A DNA stretch of 64,000 bases from Prevotella sp. (GTDB lineage: Bacteria; Bacteroidota; Bacteroidia; Bacteroidales; Bacteroidaceae). The stretch covers positions 46,049 through 110,048 of the forward strand of contig JAEEPZ010000001.1 of NCBI GenBank assembly GCA_016285055.1, in the 5' to 3' direction. How positions within the stretch are numbered: position 1 is the stretch's first letter; each line of letters opens with the position of its first letter. The notes under the pieces were generated by a model. It did not search any database. It worked only from the letters and a program-made list of their open reading frames with translations, and was not told where the DNA came from. Positions 54,223-62,993 of the stretch are shown piece after piece. The position numbers were made by a program, and so were the translations under genes.

Positions 54223-55458
54223 ATGATAGCAAAAGCAAAGTCCATACCACATGGCGCAGCCATGACCAACTATGCCACCAAGCATAACCGTGCCGACATT
54301 GTGCTGACACGCAACTTTGACGAGGGGCTTACCCCTCTCGCCATGTGGGGAGCGATGGAAACCATCCACCAGAAGTATGCTCCGAAATTCAGGCGTAAGC
54401 CCGTCACTAATCCGACCCTTCGGATGGAGGTTTCCCCATCCCTTGATGAGACTAAAGGATGGGCACTCAATGAATGGTACGAGTATGCGCAGCGGTTCCT
54501 CGATGAATTTCAGAAAGAGGTCCAAGCCAAAGAAGGAAAGAAGAAGGGAAAAGGCAAGTTCAATCTGGACAGGGCACAGTTGTTCACCTGTCTTCACATC
54601 GATGCGAAATCTGGCATTCCTCACCTTCACATCCTCATCAACCGTATTGACCTTGACGGAAATCTTATGAATGACTCCTTCATTGGCGATAGTGCAGTCA
54701 AGGCTGCCCATACCATCAACATTGAACGTGGATGGGAGTTGCCCGAGGATATTCACGAAGCTCACGCGAAGGAAATAACGGAAGTCTGTTATGACATCCT
54801 TCGTGGAATGTCAAGATTCGATTGGGACAGCTATAAGCATGGTCTTGAAAGTCGTGGTTACAAAGTCCATGAGCAACGAGACAAGCAAGGAGTCCTTCAT
54901 GGGTACACCATACTTCGTGGTAACTCTCGTTTCAAGTCATCCATATTGGGCAAAGGTCGTAACCTGACTGTCACTAAACTGGAAGCTACATGGAAGAACC
55001 TTCACCCTGTCGCTCCAAGTGTTGTGAAACCCTGTTCTTCCGTGGGCACCTCCCAGACTACTGAAAGGAAGCCCATCACAGAACGCAACTCAGAGCGTCA
55101 GAGCGTTACCCAGCCCAAGCCGGAAGAACCATCTATTTTCAGAAAAATACTGTCTGTTGACGGAAAGAGTTGTTCCATCAAAATGCCAATGGATGCATAC
55201 ACGGCTATGAAGGATGCCATCGAAGTTCCAGATGAATCCATGCCGTTTGAGAATGTCTTGAATGTGGCTTTGTTTCTGTTCATGAACTATGTCGATGCTG
55301 CCACATCCATGTCTGAATTCTGTGGTGGCGGTGGAGACACACCCTCAAACTGGGGCAAAGACAAGGATGAGGATGAACGTGACTGGGCACGCCGCTGCGC
55401 CCAACTCGCTAACTGGCTATGCAAGCCTATTAGGAGACATAAAGGACATAGACATTAA
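54223..55458 (+). CDS. Relaxase/mobilization nuclease
   Basis: 411 aa. Catalytic part (about 1-240): MIAKAKSIPHGAAMTNYATKHN and the HUH metal site in GIPHLHILINRID, with a conserved His earlier in FTCLHIDAKSG. The relaxase nicks oriT and stays linked to the transferred strand. The expected catalytic Tyr is among several N-terminal candidates (Y17). C-terminal third is low-conserved and includes a Ser/Pro-rich stretch. It lies after the mobC-like gene and before a membrane coiled-coil protein. Transfer would need a helper conjugation system. Confidence 0.9.
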   Translation: MIAKAKSIPHGAAMTNYATKHNRADIVLTRNFDEGLTPLAMWGAMETIHQKYAPKFRRKPVTNPTLRMEVSPSLDETKGWALNEWYEYAQRFLDEFQKEVQAKEGKKKGKGKFNLDRAQLFTCLHIDAKSGIPHLHILINRIDLDGNLMNDSFIGDSAVKAAHTINIERGWELPEDIHEAHAKEITEVCYDILRGMSRFDWDSYKHGLESRGYKVHEQRDKQGVLHGYTILRGNSRFKSSILGKGRNLTVTKLEATWKNLHPVAPSVVKPCSSVGTSQTTERKPITERNSERQSVTQPKPEEPSIFRKILSVDGKSCSIKMPMDAYTAMKDAIEVPDESMPFENVLNVALFLFMNYVDAATSMSEFCGGGGDTPSNWGKDKDEDERDWARRCAQLANWLCKPIRRHKGHRH

Positions 55459-55470
55459 AAACAAAACATT

Positions 55471-56001
55471 ATGGGAAATAAATATGATAGCCTTGTTGAG
55501 GAAATCAACAAACAGGAAGAGGTCAAGGAAGAAAAGGTTAACCTTGACAATGATATTCAACTTCTGAAACAAGCCATAAGTGACTTGCACGATAACGTTC
55601 AAAAAGTTGAGAAAGCGGCCAAATATGGAACGGATATGGTGAAAGCATTGAATGCAGCCAAAGACAGCATGGACACTGCTGTTTCCGCTTTCTGTCGTGC
55701 AGTTACCCGAGCCGAGTCAACTGTGTTGAAAGTTGAAATGACCGATGAGTGCTTGAATACCATCAAATCTGCAAGAACGGAACTAATCAAGGCAGAGACC
55801 ACACTTCTTGCAAACCATAGGAGGATGATGTTACAAGAAATTCGTAATCAGAATAAAGAATTGCTGTCACTCATAAAGTCAGGCAAAGGGGTATACTTGT
55901 CACCCAAAGTATTTTGGTGGTGGGCAGGCATCTCGTATCTCACCTCGCTATATTCACTCTGGTGTCTTTTGCAATTGATTCTTCAGTGGTTGAAGTGCTA
56001 A
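55471..56001 (+). CDS. Coiled-coil membrane protein of the mob region
   Basis: 176 aa. A long charged coiled coil (about 1-130: VNLDNDIQLLKQAISDLHDN) ends in a hydrophobic C-terminal segment (WWWAGISYLTSLYSLWCLLQ), so it is probably a tail-anchored inner-membrane protein. It starts 12 bases after the relaxase stop and is likely in the same operon. Similar proteins follow relaxase genes in Bacteroidales mobilizable elements; function unknown. Confidence 0.75.
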   Translation: MGNKYDSLVEEINKQEEVKEEKVNLDNDIQLLKQAISDLHDNVQKVEKAAKYGTDMVKALNAAKDSMDTAVSAFCRAVTRAESTVLKVEMTDECLNTIKSARTELIKAETTLLANHRRMMLQEIRNQNKELLSLIKSGKGVYLSPKVFWWWAGISYLTSLYSLWCLLQLILQWLKC

Positions 56002-56060
56002 TCGAGCTTGTCCGGTATAGACAAACGTTGAAGCCACTGTCGCATTTCGCGACGGTGGTT

Positions 56061-56590
56061 TTATTCTTTGTCAAGTACCTCCCAATGACCACTATAGCCA
56101 CTACCCACATAACGGATATGTGGCATCTTAGCAATGTGCCGTTTTATAGTTGCTATTCCTTTTTTACTTAATTTAGAAAGTTCCTCTGTTGTGATTTGAG
56201 GATTTTGTCTGATCTGATTTTCTATCCATTTATCAAGATTTCTTTCTTGAGTGTCATCTTGAGTATCACCTTGGGTATCATGTTGAGTATCACTTTGGTT
56301 ATCACCCATTGCTGGTCTCATGAATGTCACCACTACAAAACCGCCATTGATAGACCATGCAGGTGCAGCTACGCCTCTCTTTTGGCAAGCCTCCATGATG
56401 CGCTTCACACCTGAACCCCAGTTCTCAATATAGGTCGTGCTATACAGAACATTAGTTATAAGCGGATTGTATGGATATGATATGTGAGGCAGGCGAATGT
56501 TATCAGGTGTCATCTGCGGAGGCATTATACCAGGATTCTCAATCTCAATATGGACATCGTAGATGAAAATACCTATGGTCAGTTAGGGTA
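56061..56590 (-). pseudogene. Truncated AlbA/RecG-like ATP-binding regulator (C-terminal part)
   Basis: The ORF of 154 codons, extended upstream as DVHIEIENPG, reads HISYPYNPLITNVLYSTTYIENWGSGVKRI, the conserved C-terminal region (HATPase_c_4) of AlbA_2-domain proteins once called RecG-like helicases. A winged-helix-like end (QITTEELSKLSKKGIATIKRHI) and a repeat rich in DTQ (SDTQHDTQGDTQ) follow. The frame is closed by TAA near 56590, with no N-terminal AlbA_2 domain. So about two thirds of a normal 450-500-aa protein are missing. It may still be translated from an internal ATG, but is probably a remnant left at an insertion boundary. Confidence 0.7.
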
Positions 56591-56613
56591 CTGATTGACA
56601 GTTTTACTTGCTC

Positions 56614-56659
56614 TCCAAAAACAAAGGCAGCCCCATCCTCAATGGTCAGAGCTGCCTAT
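56614..56659 (-). terminator. Terminator of the SIR2 gene
   Basis: On the minus strand AGGCAGC...GCTGCCT with a 19-base loop is followed by TTTGTTTTTGG. It lies 26 bases after the SIR2 stop codon. Confidence 0.8.
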
Positions 56660-56684
56660 TTATGTGCCAGTTTGGGGTCAAGGA

Positions 56685-59600
56685 TTAGTTCGAAAAACTC
56701 ACAAATCTAGTTACCCATTCATCTGTAAGCCAAAAATTTGTAACATCATCACTAATACCATTATTTTCAAATTGTTTGGCTATACCATGTAAATGATTGA
56801 AAACCCAGTAAATGTCAATATTCAAATCTCCAAAGCGATCAACTTTATTTTGATAAACTCTTAACATTGAATGAATTCTGTTGAGAAGGCCATATTTCTC
56901 CAGCTCATTATAGTGATAACGAATAATATGATGAATCGTTCCAAGATTTGTTCTCATTGCACTAACCTGCATCAGAATTGCCCTATCAAGGAGTAGATTA
57001 AAATCATCCAAGTTTGCTTCTAAGCCTAAGTTCTTTATATCGTTTTCTAAAAGTTTTATGGCATTGCTAATGTCGGCTGATTGATCAGATAACAATTCAT
57101 TTTCAAAAGAATATCCATTTGATGCATCATCAAGTAATTCTTGTATAGTCTTATAAATATGCTTTAAGAGATCCTTTCTTTCGTCAGATAAACCGTCTAT
57201 ATATTGTTTGATGTCGTAGAGATATTGTATTCTGCTTGAATGTAAAAATGGGTTGTCCCTCATTTTATCTTGGAATGGTTTGAATTTTGAGATATTCGTA
57301 TCAAGGTTTGCCTTAATGAGTTCAAACTCCTCATCAGTCCATTCAAATTCATTACCGATAATATTCATTCTAATATATTTAGGATCCGAGAATCCATTTC
57401 CATCATTCATAAGACCACAATGCCAGATATTGGTTTTAAGAAATTTCTGTTTTATCCTTTTTTGTGAGTTTACATCTCCTTTAAGAAGTAAAAGCATATA
57501 CATCAAAATAAAAGGATTCTCTGACAAATTATTGTCTGATATTTCATTTATTCTTTGTACTATCGCCTTTTCAACGGATTTGCTAATACTAATTTCTGAC
57601 TTAATCAAATAAACAAATTCGATTATTCGTTCAGAGTCTGTGTTTTTTATTGTATCAAGCAATAATCCATCGATTTCTTGGTCAAACTCGTCTCCAATAT
57701 GCTTTATTCCCAAATTATTACTAATGATTGAGCAGAAAGTCTCAGGCGCATCATTGAAATGATATAGGATGTTCTTGAAGATGTATATTGAATGCTCTCG
57801 AGTCTTCAGCGCACCAACACCCATCCTAAAATTTTCGAGTAAGCTCTCATTGTTGGAACTATTTATGACATCATTAAAAAACACATCTGCAACATTCTCC
57901 TTATATGGTTCAAACCAAATATTCTCATCTACTGCCATATATAGTCTAGCTGACATGATAGATAGTCCTGTTCTGAACAATTGAGGTGTATCTGGATTTG
58001 TTAATGCCATCAGCGACTTAACAAGCAAGGTTTTGTTTTCTTCCAACAAAGCTTTACAATATGCAAATTCTTGACCTATACGTCTTAATACATTTTTATC
58101 GCTATAGGTGCATGAGTAGAAGAAACATGGAAATGGGAAGTAGCGTAGCAGATTATGCGCAATTACGTACCAATCTTGTATGGATAGGAAATAAGTTCCA
58201 TAATAATTGGGCAGGAGACCGCTTTCTAACAAGAATAGAATGTATTTTAGACTCTTTATAATATGAGAATTCTGGACTCCCAATTTATAAGATGTACCAA
58301 TCCACCCCAAAGTGTTTGGCTTTTCTGGTTTCGGGGTTATTTCATGTAAAATAAAAGCTTGTAGATCACCTTGTCCATCATAACCTTTGTCGTAATATTG
58401 CCTACAATCATATGGGCGGTTAAACCATTCTCCTGAAATATAATTACCCATGTATGACGCATATAGTTTCTCTCTTGTGGGTATGTTTTCCGACTCGATA
58501 TATGCGGCAATATCACTTCTTGCATCGTCCAAATATTCTCTATACAGAGAAGCAAGCATGGCATGATTTTGGATTCTATAATCGGATGGCCTCCATTCTT
58601 TTAATTCCATCTTGGCATTTGTGAAATCTAAAGAAAAAAACAATCGAATTATATTTTCATAACTTGCGAAATCCGAATTTCCTTCAACTTTTGAGAAATC
58701 GCCATTGAGCGTGCTTTCGCGCATACACAACTCTGCCCAATTTGCACATTTCTGAAGAATCTCATTATCATGAACATTCCCCTCAAAGAAAGCAGGCAAC
58801 TGTCCTGTCTCTTTTACGGCTAGAGAGAAGAGTTTTGCTTCGGTTGGAGTGAACTCAGCTTGCTTCATTCTCTTGAAATGTGAGATTACCCGTTCTTGGG
58901 GATATACAATCTTGCACAGTCTATTATTGGGGGTAGCTTGTAAAATCCTTTCGAATATTTCATTGATTGATTCCTTGTTTTCGATTTTATCAGACGCATC
59001 TATCCAAAGTTGTCTGTAGGATGCTTGTTCACTGTTATTTTGCAAATTGGCTTCATTTGTTTTATCAGATGCTGTCGAATAACGAGTCGTTTCTGAGCCA
59101 TCAGTCGTGTTTTTGTGTAAATAGGTAAGGAAATTCGTAACAACCTTTCTGTAATCTTCATTATAGAGTCTTCCGTTGTTCACTTTTTCCCTATACCCAT
59201 CTATTTCATCATCAGTAAAACCAATTTCTGTCAGAACATGTTCATCCCAAAGGTACAAGACTTCAATATGATGATTTTTGTTGAATAAGGATAATTCTTC
59301 AGAACTAGATGGCTTCTCAACAGAAATAAGGTAGATTTTAATATCAGTGTTATTCTTTTCTTTGACAATGATTTCCCTCATCCATTTTAACCATGCTAAA
59401 TAATTAGCATCAGTGCCAGAGAAACCAAGCAGACAGAACTTACCTGATAACATAGCAATACGCATCATATAAGAAAACGCCTCATGCTTATTAAAATAGG
59501 TATCGTAATCTTCCTGCGCTATGATATAACAAAGGTTGTTATCTCCATCAAAACCGAATGTATCATTCTCTCTCAGACTTCCATGTATTTTGATGATATT

Positions 59601-60191
59601 CTTTTTGCTAACCTTATTCGAAAGCCGTTCTGATGTAATTATTGCCTCTTTCTCGAATACACTACTATCCGTTAGTTTATTAGCTGTTTCAATTAAGTTG
59701 TCATAGTTAGTAGTGTAGATATTTAAGAATTTACTACACTTAACCAATTCTAATTGGGCCGATAAGAGAGACTTTTCTAATAGCGTTTTGCTCTCATTTG
59801 TTTCTAGAATAATCTCATCATTGTTTATAGAAATGACCGGAGTATGTTTTTCGATATATACATCAACCGCCTCACGAAATCCACACTTTCTAATGTATTT
59901 GGAAACGAGACCAAGTAAATCTTCATTTTTTAATCTGCTCTTTACATACTCTTCTTTAATCTCCTTGTCACTTGGCATAATGGTAGTACCCCCTTTGTTG
60001 AAGTGCAGGTAATTCTGATAGAACTTTTCAATTTCTTCAGAATACACCTTTTTATACATATCAACAAGTAACTCGTTCCAACTCAGGTATAGAGGAGAAA
60101 CGTTTTTAGAAAAGCCAGCTCCTACGAGAGCAGACAATTTCCCTTCATTATAATCTAATACGAGACTGTTTAGAATTTCTTTTTGCTCCAT
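56685..60191 (-). CDS. Large SIR2-domain protein (candidate defence-associated sirtuin)
   Basis: 1168 aa, AT-rich. The N-terminal SIR2-like domain (about 1-330) has LVGAGFSKN (residues 22-30, NAD-binding), YTTNYDNLIE (159-168), KIHGS (201-205, catalytic His) and CLLGFSGTDANYLAWL. From about 370 to the end it is helical and repeat-like without a domain I can name. This layout, SIR2 plus a long helical C-terminus of about 700-800 residues, is that of defence-associated sirtuins (DSR1/DSR2) that deplete NAD+ when a phage component is sensed. The function here is inferred, not shown. It sits in an element's cargo region beside a nuclease and protease. An IS lies 27 bases upstream of its start and may have cut it off from its promoter. 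Confidence 0.8.
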   Translation of the reverse strand: MEQKEILNSLVLDYNEGKLSALVGAGFSKNVSPLYLSWNELLVDMYKKVYSEEIEKFYQNYLHFNKGGTTIMPSDKEIKEEYVKSRLKNEDLLGLVSKYIRKCGFREAVDVYIEKHTPVISINNDEIILETNESKTLLEKSLLSAQLELVKCSKFLNIYTTNYDNLIETANKLTDSSVFEKEAIITSERLSNKVSKKNIIKIHGSLRENDTFGFDGDNNLCYIIAQEDYDTYFNKHEAFSYMMRIAMLSGKFCLLGFSGTDANYLAWLKWMREIIVKEKNNTDIKIYLISVEKPSSSEELSLFNKNHHIEVLYLWDEHVLTEIGFTDDEIDGYREKVNNGRLYNEDYRKVVTNFLTYLHKNTTDGSETTRYSTASDKTNEANLQNNSEQASYRQLWIDASDKIENKESINEIFERILQATPNNRLCKIVYPQERVISHFKRMKQAEFTPTEAKLFSLAVKETGQLPAFFEGNVHDNEILQKCANWAELCMRESTLNGDFSKVEGNSDFASYENIIRLFFSLDFTNAKMELKEWRPSDYRIQNHAMLASLYREYLDDARSDIAAYIESENIPTREKLYASYMGNYISGEWFNRPYDCRQYYDKGYDGQGDLQAFILHEITPKPEKPNTLGWIGTSYKLGVQNSHIIKSLKYILFLLESGLLPNYYGTYFLSIQDWYVIAHNLLRYFPFPCFFYSCTYSDKNVLRRIGQEFAYCKALLEENKTLLVKSLMALTNPDTPQLFRTGLSIMSARLYMAVDENIWFEPYKENVADVFFNDVINSSNNESLLENFRMGVGALKTREHSIYIFKNILYHFNDAPETFCSIISNNLGIKHIGDEFDQEIDGLLLDTIKNTDSERIIEFVYLIKSEISISKSVEKAIVQRINEISDNNLSENPFILMYMLLLLKGDVNSQKRIKQKFLKTNIWHCGLMNDGNGFSDPKYIRMNIIGNEFEWTDEEFELIKANLDTNISKFKPFQDKMRDNPFLHSSRIQYLYDIKQYIDGLSDERKDLLKHIYKTIQELLDDASNGYSFENELLSDQSADISNAIKLLENDIKNLGLEANLDDFNLLLDRAILMQVSAMRTNLGTIHHIIRYHYNELEKYGLLNRIHSMLRVYQNKVDRFGDLNIDIYWVFNHLHGIAKQFENNGISDDVTNFWLTDEWVTRFVSFSN

Positions 60192-60208
60192 TGTTAGAAT
60201 AACTTATT

Positions 60209-60217
60209 CCTTAGGTC
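60209..60217. repeat. Left copy of IS target duplication (CCTTAGGTC)
   Basis: The 9-mer CCTTAGGTC occurs again at 61544-61552, directly outside the right end. Nine bases is within the range of IS4-family target duplications. Confidence 0.8.
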
Positions 60218-60311
60218 ACTACTGTCCCGTTAAAGTGGACTAATCGTTCTTTGAAATCGCTGAAATAAAGTCTTTTACGAGCAGTTTTAAGTGCGCGACG
60301 ATTTGAATTTG

Positions 60312-60319
60312 TAATTTTG
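60312..60319 (+). promoter_or_regulatory. -7 promoter box of the transposase (TAATTTTG)
   Basis: TAATTTTGCAGCC, 24 bases before the ATG at 60343. Confidence 0.55.
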
Positions 60320-60342
60320 CAGCCTTTTAATAGGGATTGCAG

Positions 60343-61506
60343 ATGAACAAAGACAAATATGTATTCGCACAACTGATAGAGTTTCTGAACAATGACAAGT
60401 TCCGTCGTCTTGTTGACAAGTACGATGGAAACAAGTATGTCAAGCATCTCACCTGCTGGAACCAACTTCTGGCGCTGATGTTCGGCCAACTCAGTAACCG
60501 TGAGAGTCTGCGCGACGTGATAGTGGCTATAGAAGCCCATCGGTCCAAGTGCTTCCATCTCGGCTTGGGACGTAAGCCCATAGCAAAGACGACACTTGCA
60601 ACCGCCAATCAGAACCGTGACTACCGCATCTTTGAGGAGTTTGCATTCTACATGATGTCGCAGGCACGAGAGAAACGTGCAGAGAGCATATTCAAGCTCG
60701 GTGGAAAGGTCTATGCCTTCGACTCAACGACGATACCGCTATGTCTCTCTGTGTTTTGGTGGGCGAAGTTCCGCAAGAAGAAAGGCGGTGTCAAGGCTCA
60801 TGTCCTCTATGATCTGGAAGCACAAGTGCCAGCCTTCTATCACATCACTACCGCTTCTGTCCATGACTCCAAGGCCATGAAGGCAATCCCTTATGAGACA
60901 GATGCTTACTACATATTTGACCGAGGCTATAACAACTTCAAGGAGCTTTACCGCATACAACGGATGGAGTCCTTCTTCGTTGTCAGAGCCAAGACAAATC
61001 TGCAATACAGATGCGTCAAGTGGAAACGGAGGTTGCCGAAGAACATACTCACCGATGCCAAGATTGAACTGACGGTCTATAAGAGTGTCAAGGACTATCC
61101 CGAACATCTGCGCCTCGTCCGATTCTATGACGAAGGACAAGACAGGAAATTCATGTTCCTGACCAACGCGATGGACTTGACAGCCCAGCAGGTAGCCGAC
61201 CTCTACAAGAACCGATGGCAGATAGAACTGTTCTTCAAGTGGCTCAAGCAGCACCTCAAAATCAAGAAGTTCTGGGGAACTACTGAGAACGCTGTCAGAA
61301 TACAGATCAGTGCGGCCATCACTGCATACTGTCTCGTGGCGATTGTCCAGCATGACATGAAGTTGAAACGCTCGACCTATGAAGTCTTGCAAATCCTCAG
61401 CATGTCACTTACGGACAAGACTCCGCTCGGAGAACTGTTTGATAAGACTTATTCCAATGATTTCAAAGAGCAATCTGGCCCCCTTATTCCGGGGTTATTT
61501 GATTAA
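60343..61506 (+). CDS. IS4-family transposase
   Basis: 387 aa from MNKDKYVFAQLIEFLN (the ORF begins at a TTG two codons earlier). An N-terminal DUF4372-type domain (CWNQLLALMFGQLSNRESLRD) is followed by the DDE domain: first Asp in VYAFDSTTIPL, second in YYIFDRGYNNF, and the Y-(2)-R-(3)-E-(6)-K signature in LYKNRWQIELFFKWLKQH. All catalytic residues are present and no frameshift is seen, so it is probably active. Runs opposite to the surrounding cargo genes. Confidence 0.93.
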   Translation: MNKDKYVFAQLIEFLNNDKFRRLVDKYDGNKYVKHLTCWNQLLALMFGQLSNRESLRDVIVAIEAHRSKCFHLGLGRKPIAKTTLATANQNRDYRIFEEFAFYMMSQAREKRAESIFKLGGKVYAFDSTTIPLCLSVFWWAKFRKKKGGVKAHVLYDLEAQVPAFYHITTASVHDSKAMKAIPYETDAYYIFDRGYNNFKELYRIQRMESFFVVRAKTNLQYRCVKWKRRLPKNILTDAKIELTVYKSVKDYPEHLRLVRFYDEGQDRKFMFLTNAMDLTAQQVADLYKNRWQIELFFKWLKQHLKIKKFWGTTENAVRIQISAAITAYCLVAIVQHDMKLKRSTYEVLQILSMSLTDKTPLGELFDKTYSNDFKEQSGPLIPGLFD

Positions 61507-61543
61507 TATTTAACTCGTCCCAATTTTAACGGGACACTAATGT

Positions 61544-61552
61544 CCTTAGGTC
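61544..61552. repeat. Right copy of IS target duplication (CCTTAGGTC)
   Basis: Second copy. On the minus strand it contains the TAA that ends the open segment 61546-61740, so the IS landed exactly at a gene end. Confidence 0.8.
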
Positions 61553-61740
61553 TTTAATGTAGCATCGATAGGCTCTAACAAAACTTCATGCCATGTTCTT
61601 CCAAATACCTTATCAAGTAGGATAAACTGGAATGTGCTATTGTTGGACATGGTTCGATGGTGCCCAATGTCATTGTCAAATCAGACTATACCAAGCAAGG
61701 CATAATCGATATGAATAGCAACATTCTTGTTATAATAATC
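61546..61740 (-). pseudogene. Interrupted open segment between the 69-aa gene and SIR2
   Basis: Read in the same frame as the 69-aa ORF and starting right after its TAA, the sequence gives DYYNKNVAIHIDYALLGIV, a TGA (61681-61683), then FDNDIGHHRTMSNNSTFQFI and on to ATLKT and a TAA at the IS target site. The second part could start at its own ATG (61650) as a 34-aa peptide. The composition looks coding, but no family is recognised. It may be a decayed C-terminal extension, a readthrough product or a small gene. Confidence 0.4.
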
Positions 61741-61950
61741 TTACTTCGTCTCATTCCCATAATAATTATAGGTATTAGGATTCTCGCTCATGTTTATTTC
61801 TGTTGAGCTGGTCATATTACACTCAAATGTCTGATAACGTGTGTCATTGACATTGTTTTCCTGACTTTCCAATTGTGGTGTCGCACTAATTGCATCAATT
61901 AGTTCGTTTGAAAAGCCAACTTCATGTAAAGTGTCTTTTAGATTCTTCAT
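61741..61950 (-). CDS. 69-aa protein in the cargo operon
   Basis: The ATG at 61950 (MKNLKDTLHEVGFSNELIDAI) lies 2 bases after the protease stop; the track start at 62004 is a TTG inside the protease gene. The first 20 residues look like a small amphipathic helix pair, and the rest is Asn/Ser/Thr-rich (ENNVNDTRYQTFECNMTSST) and ends in NTYNYYGNETK. No known family. Tight spacing shows it belongs to the operon. It might be a regulator, target or adaptor of the protease. The open frame continues beyond its stop (see the next segment). Confidence 0.6.
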   Translation of the reverse strand: MKNLKDTLHEVGFSNELIDAISATPQLESQENNVNDTRYQTFECNMTSSTEINMSENPNTYNYYGNETK

Positions 61951-61952
61951 GG

Positions 61953-62993
61953 CTATCTGGGCATTTGCATTGGAACATTCACAGTTGCACTTCTGATGAT
62001 ACAATAGTTTTGAGATAAGAATATCTTAACCATGGGAGTATTCTCAAACAGCCAATAAAATAAAGCCCACATGCGCCTCATAGCTCGGTCAAGACCTTCG
62101 ATGGATTCTGAATGTGTGATTTTTAATCTGCATTTATTCCATGCCACATCTCTGTTAATAGCATGACCATGACTCTTCCATTCGCTGTGGTCACAAAGCA
62201 AACTAGCTATTCTATCAGCACGATTCTTTTTATCTTCATCTGTTACTTCTACTTCTGTTGATGAATGGCTCTTCCAAGTCTTAAATTTATAATTAATTAG
62301 GAAATCCTTGACCATATCTGTTGAATATTTACTTGCGCTTTGAGCCATTCCAATATCCCGTAGGTCAATGTTTCGTAATAATTGTACATCCGTCCAATCG
62401 GGTTGCATATGTTGTTTTAGCTTTTCCTCCCCTCGTTTTTTAATATCTTCCAATGCCAATAAAATTGATTGCGCTGGAACAAATCTTCCTTCTCTGTTGG
62501 GTATCTGTGGGTCAATCGGACCGAACTTTGATTGTTTTGACATGATTATCTCATCGCCAGACATAATGAAGATTGTTCCAGCACTCATAGCCATATTTAG
62601 CAAGATAAAGTTTACTTTCTCAAAACGGGGACGGAGTGCTGTCACAAAATTGTTTACCTGATTGGCCAGTCCACCAGGTGTTACAAGTACGACATCCACT
62701 TCTTTTACATCCGCAGGAACAGAATTCACCATTTCATTAAACGGTAAATCATCAGAATTATCAATGGCATTGTTTATACCACCTCTAACGACATTGGCAA
62801 CATAACAGAGTACATATTTTTTTCTTGTTGCCTCCACCTCTGCGATACTGCGTCTGAGTTCTCCAACTATATTAAAGTTGGGGGCAAACTGATGTCCCAC
62901 AAGACACTCAAATTCTTGACCATCTCTCATAACGTCCAGTGGAGTGGGAAAATTCTTGATTGGATTCATATTGTTTTGAAGTTTTAATGTCAT
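61953..62993 (-). CDS. SDH-family ClpP/SppA-like serine protease
   Basis: 346 aa (start 62993, or MNPIKNFPTPLD at 62969). The crotonase-fold protease core of the SDH_sah (serine dehydrogenase proteinase) family is clear: DVVLVTPGGLANQVNNFV (oxyanion Gly-Gly), MAMSAGTIFIMSGDEI with the nucleophile Ser (about S137), and SKFGPIDPQIP. These are membrane-independent relatives of SppA and ClpP. The C-terminal half is helical. The start directly abuts the stop of the PD-(D/E)XK nuclease gene, and the 69-aa ORF follows after 2 bases. A protease of this type in a nuclease/SIR2 block suggests processing or activation of an effector; that is inference. Confidence 0.85.
   Translation of the reverse strand: MTLKLQNNMNPIKNFPTPLDVMRDGQEFECLVGHQFAPNFNIVGELRRSIAEVEATRKKYVLCYVANVVRGGINNAIDNSDDLPFNEMVNSVPADVKEVDVVLVTPGGLANQVNNFVTALRPRFEKVNFILLNMAMSAGTIFIMSGDEIIMSKQSKFGPIDPQIPNREGRFVPAQSILLALEDIKKRGEEKLKQHMQPDWTDVQLLRNIDLRDIGMAQSASKYSTDMVKDFLINYKFKTWKSHSSTEVEVTDEDKKNRADRIASLLCDHSEWKSHGHAINRDVAWNKCRLKITHSESIEGLDRAMRRMWALFYWLFENTPMVKIFLSQNYCIIRSATVNVPMQMPR

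Larger units (their letters stand above)
60218..61543 (+). mobile_element. IS4-family insertion sequence
   Basis: 1326 bp between two copies of CCTTAGGTC. Terminal inverted repeats: left ACTACTGTCCCGTTAAA (60218-60234), right TTTAACGGGACACTAATGT (61525-61543), matching over TGTCCCGTTAAA plus imperfect outer bases. One transposase gene fills it. The preserved target duplication suggests a recent insertion. Confidence 0.85.

Noticed and set aside
61621-61740. Plus-strand reading VGHGSMVPNVIVKSDYT resembling a hexapeptide acyltransferase
   Set aside because: The resemblance is short, an upstream stop closes the frame, there is no hexapeptide periodicity, and the minus-strand reading fits the operon better.
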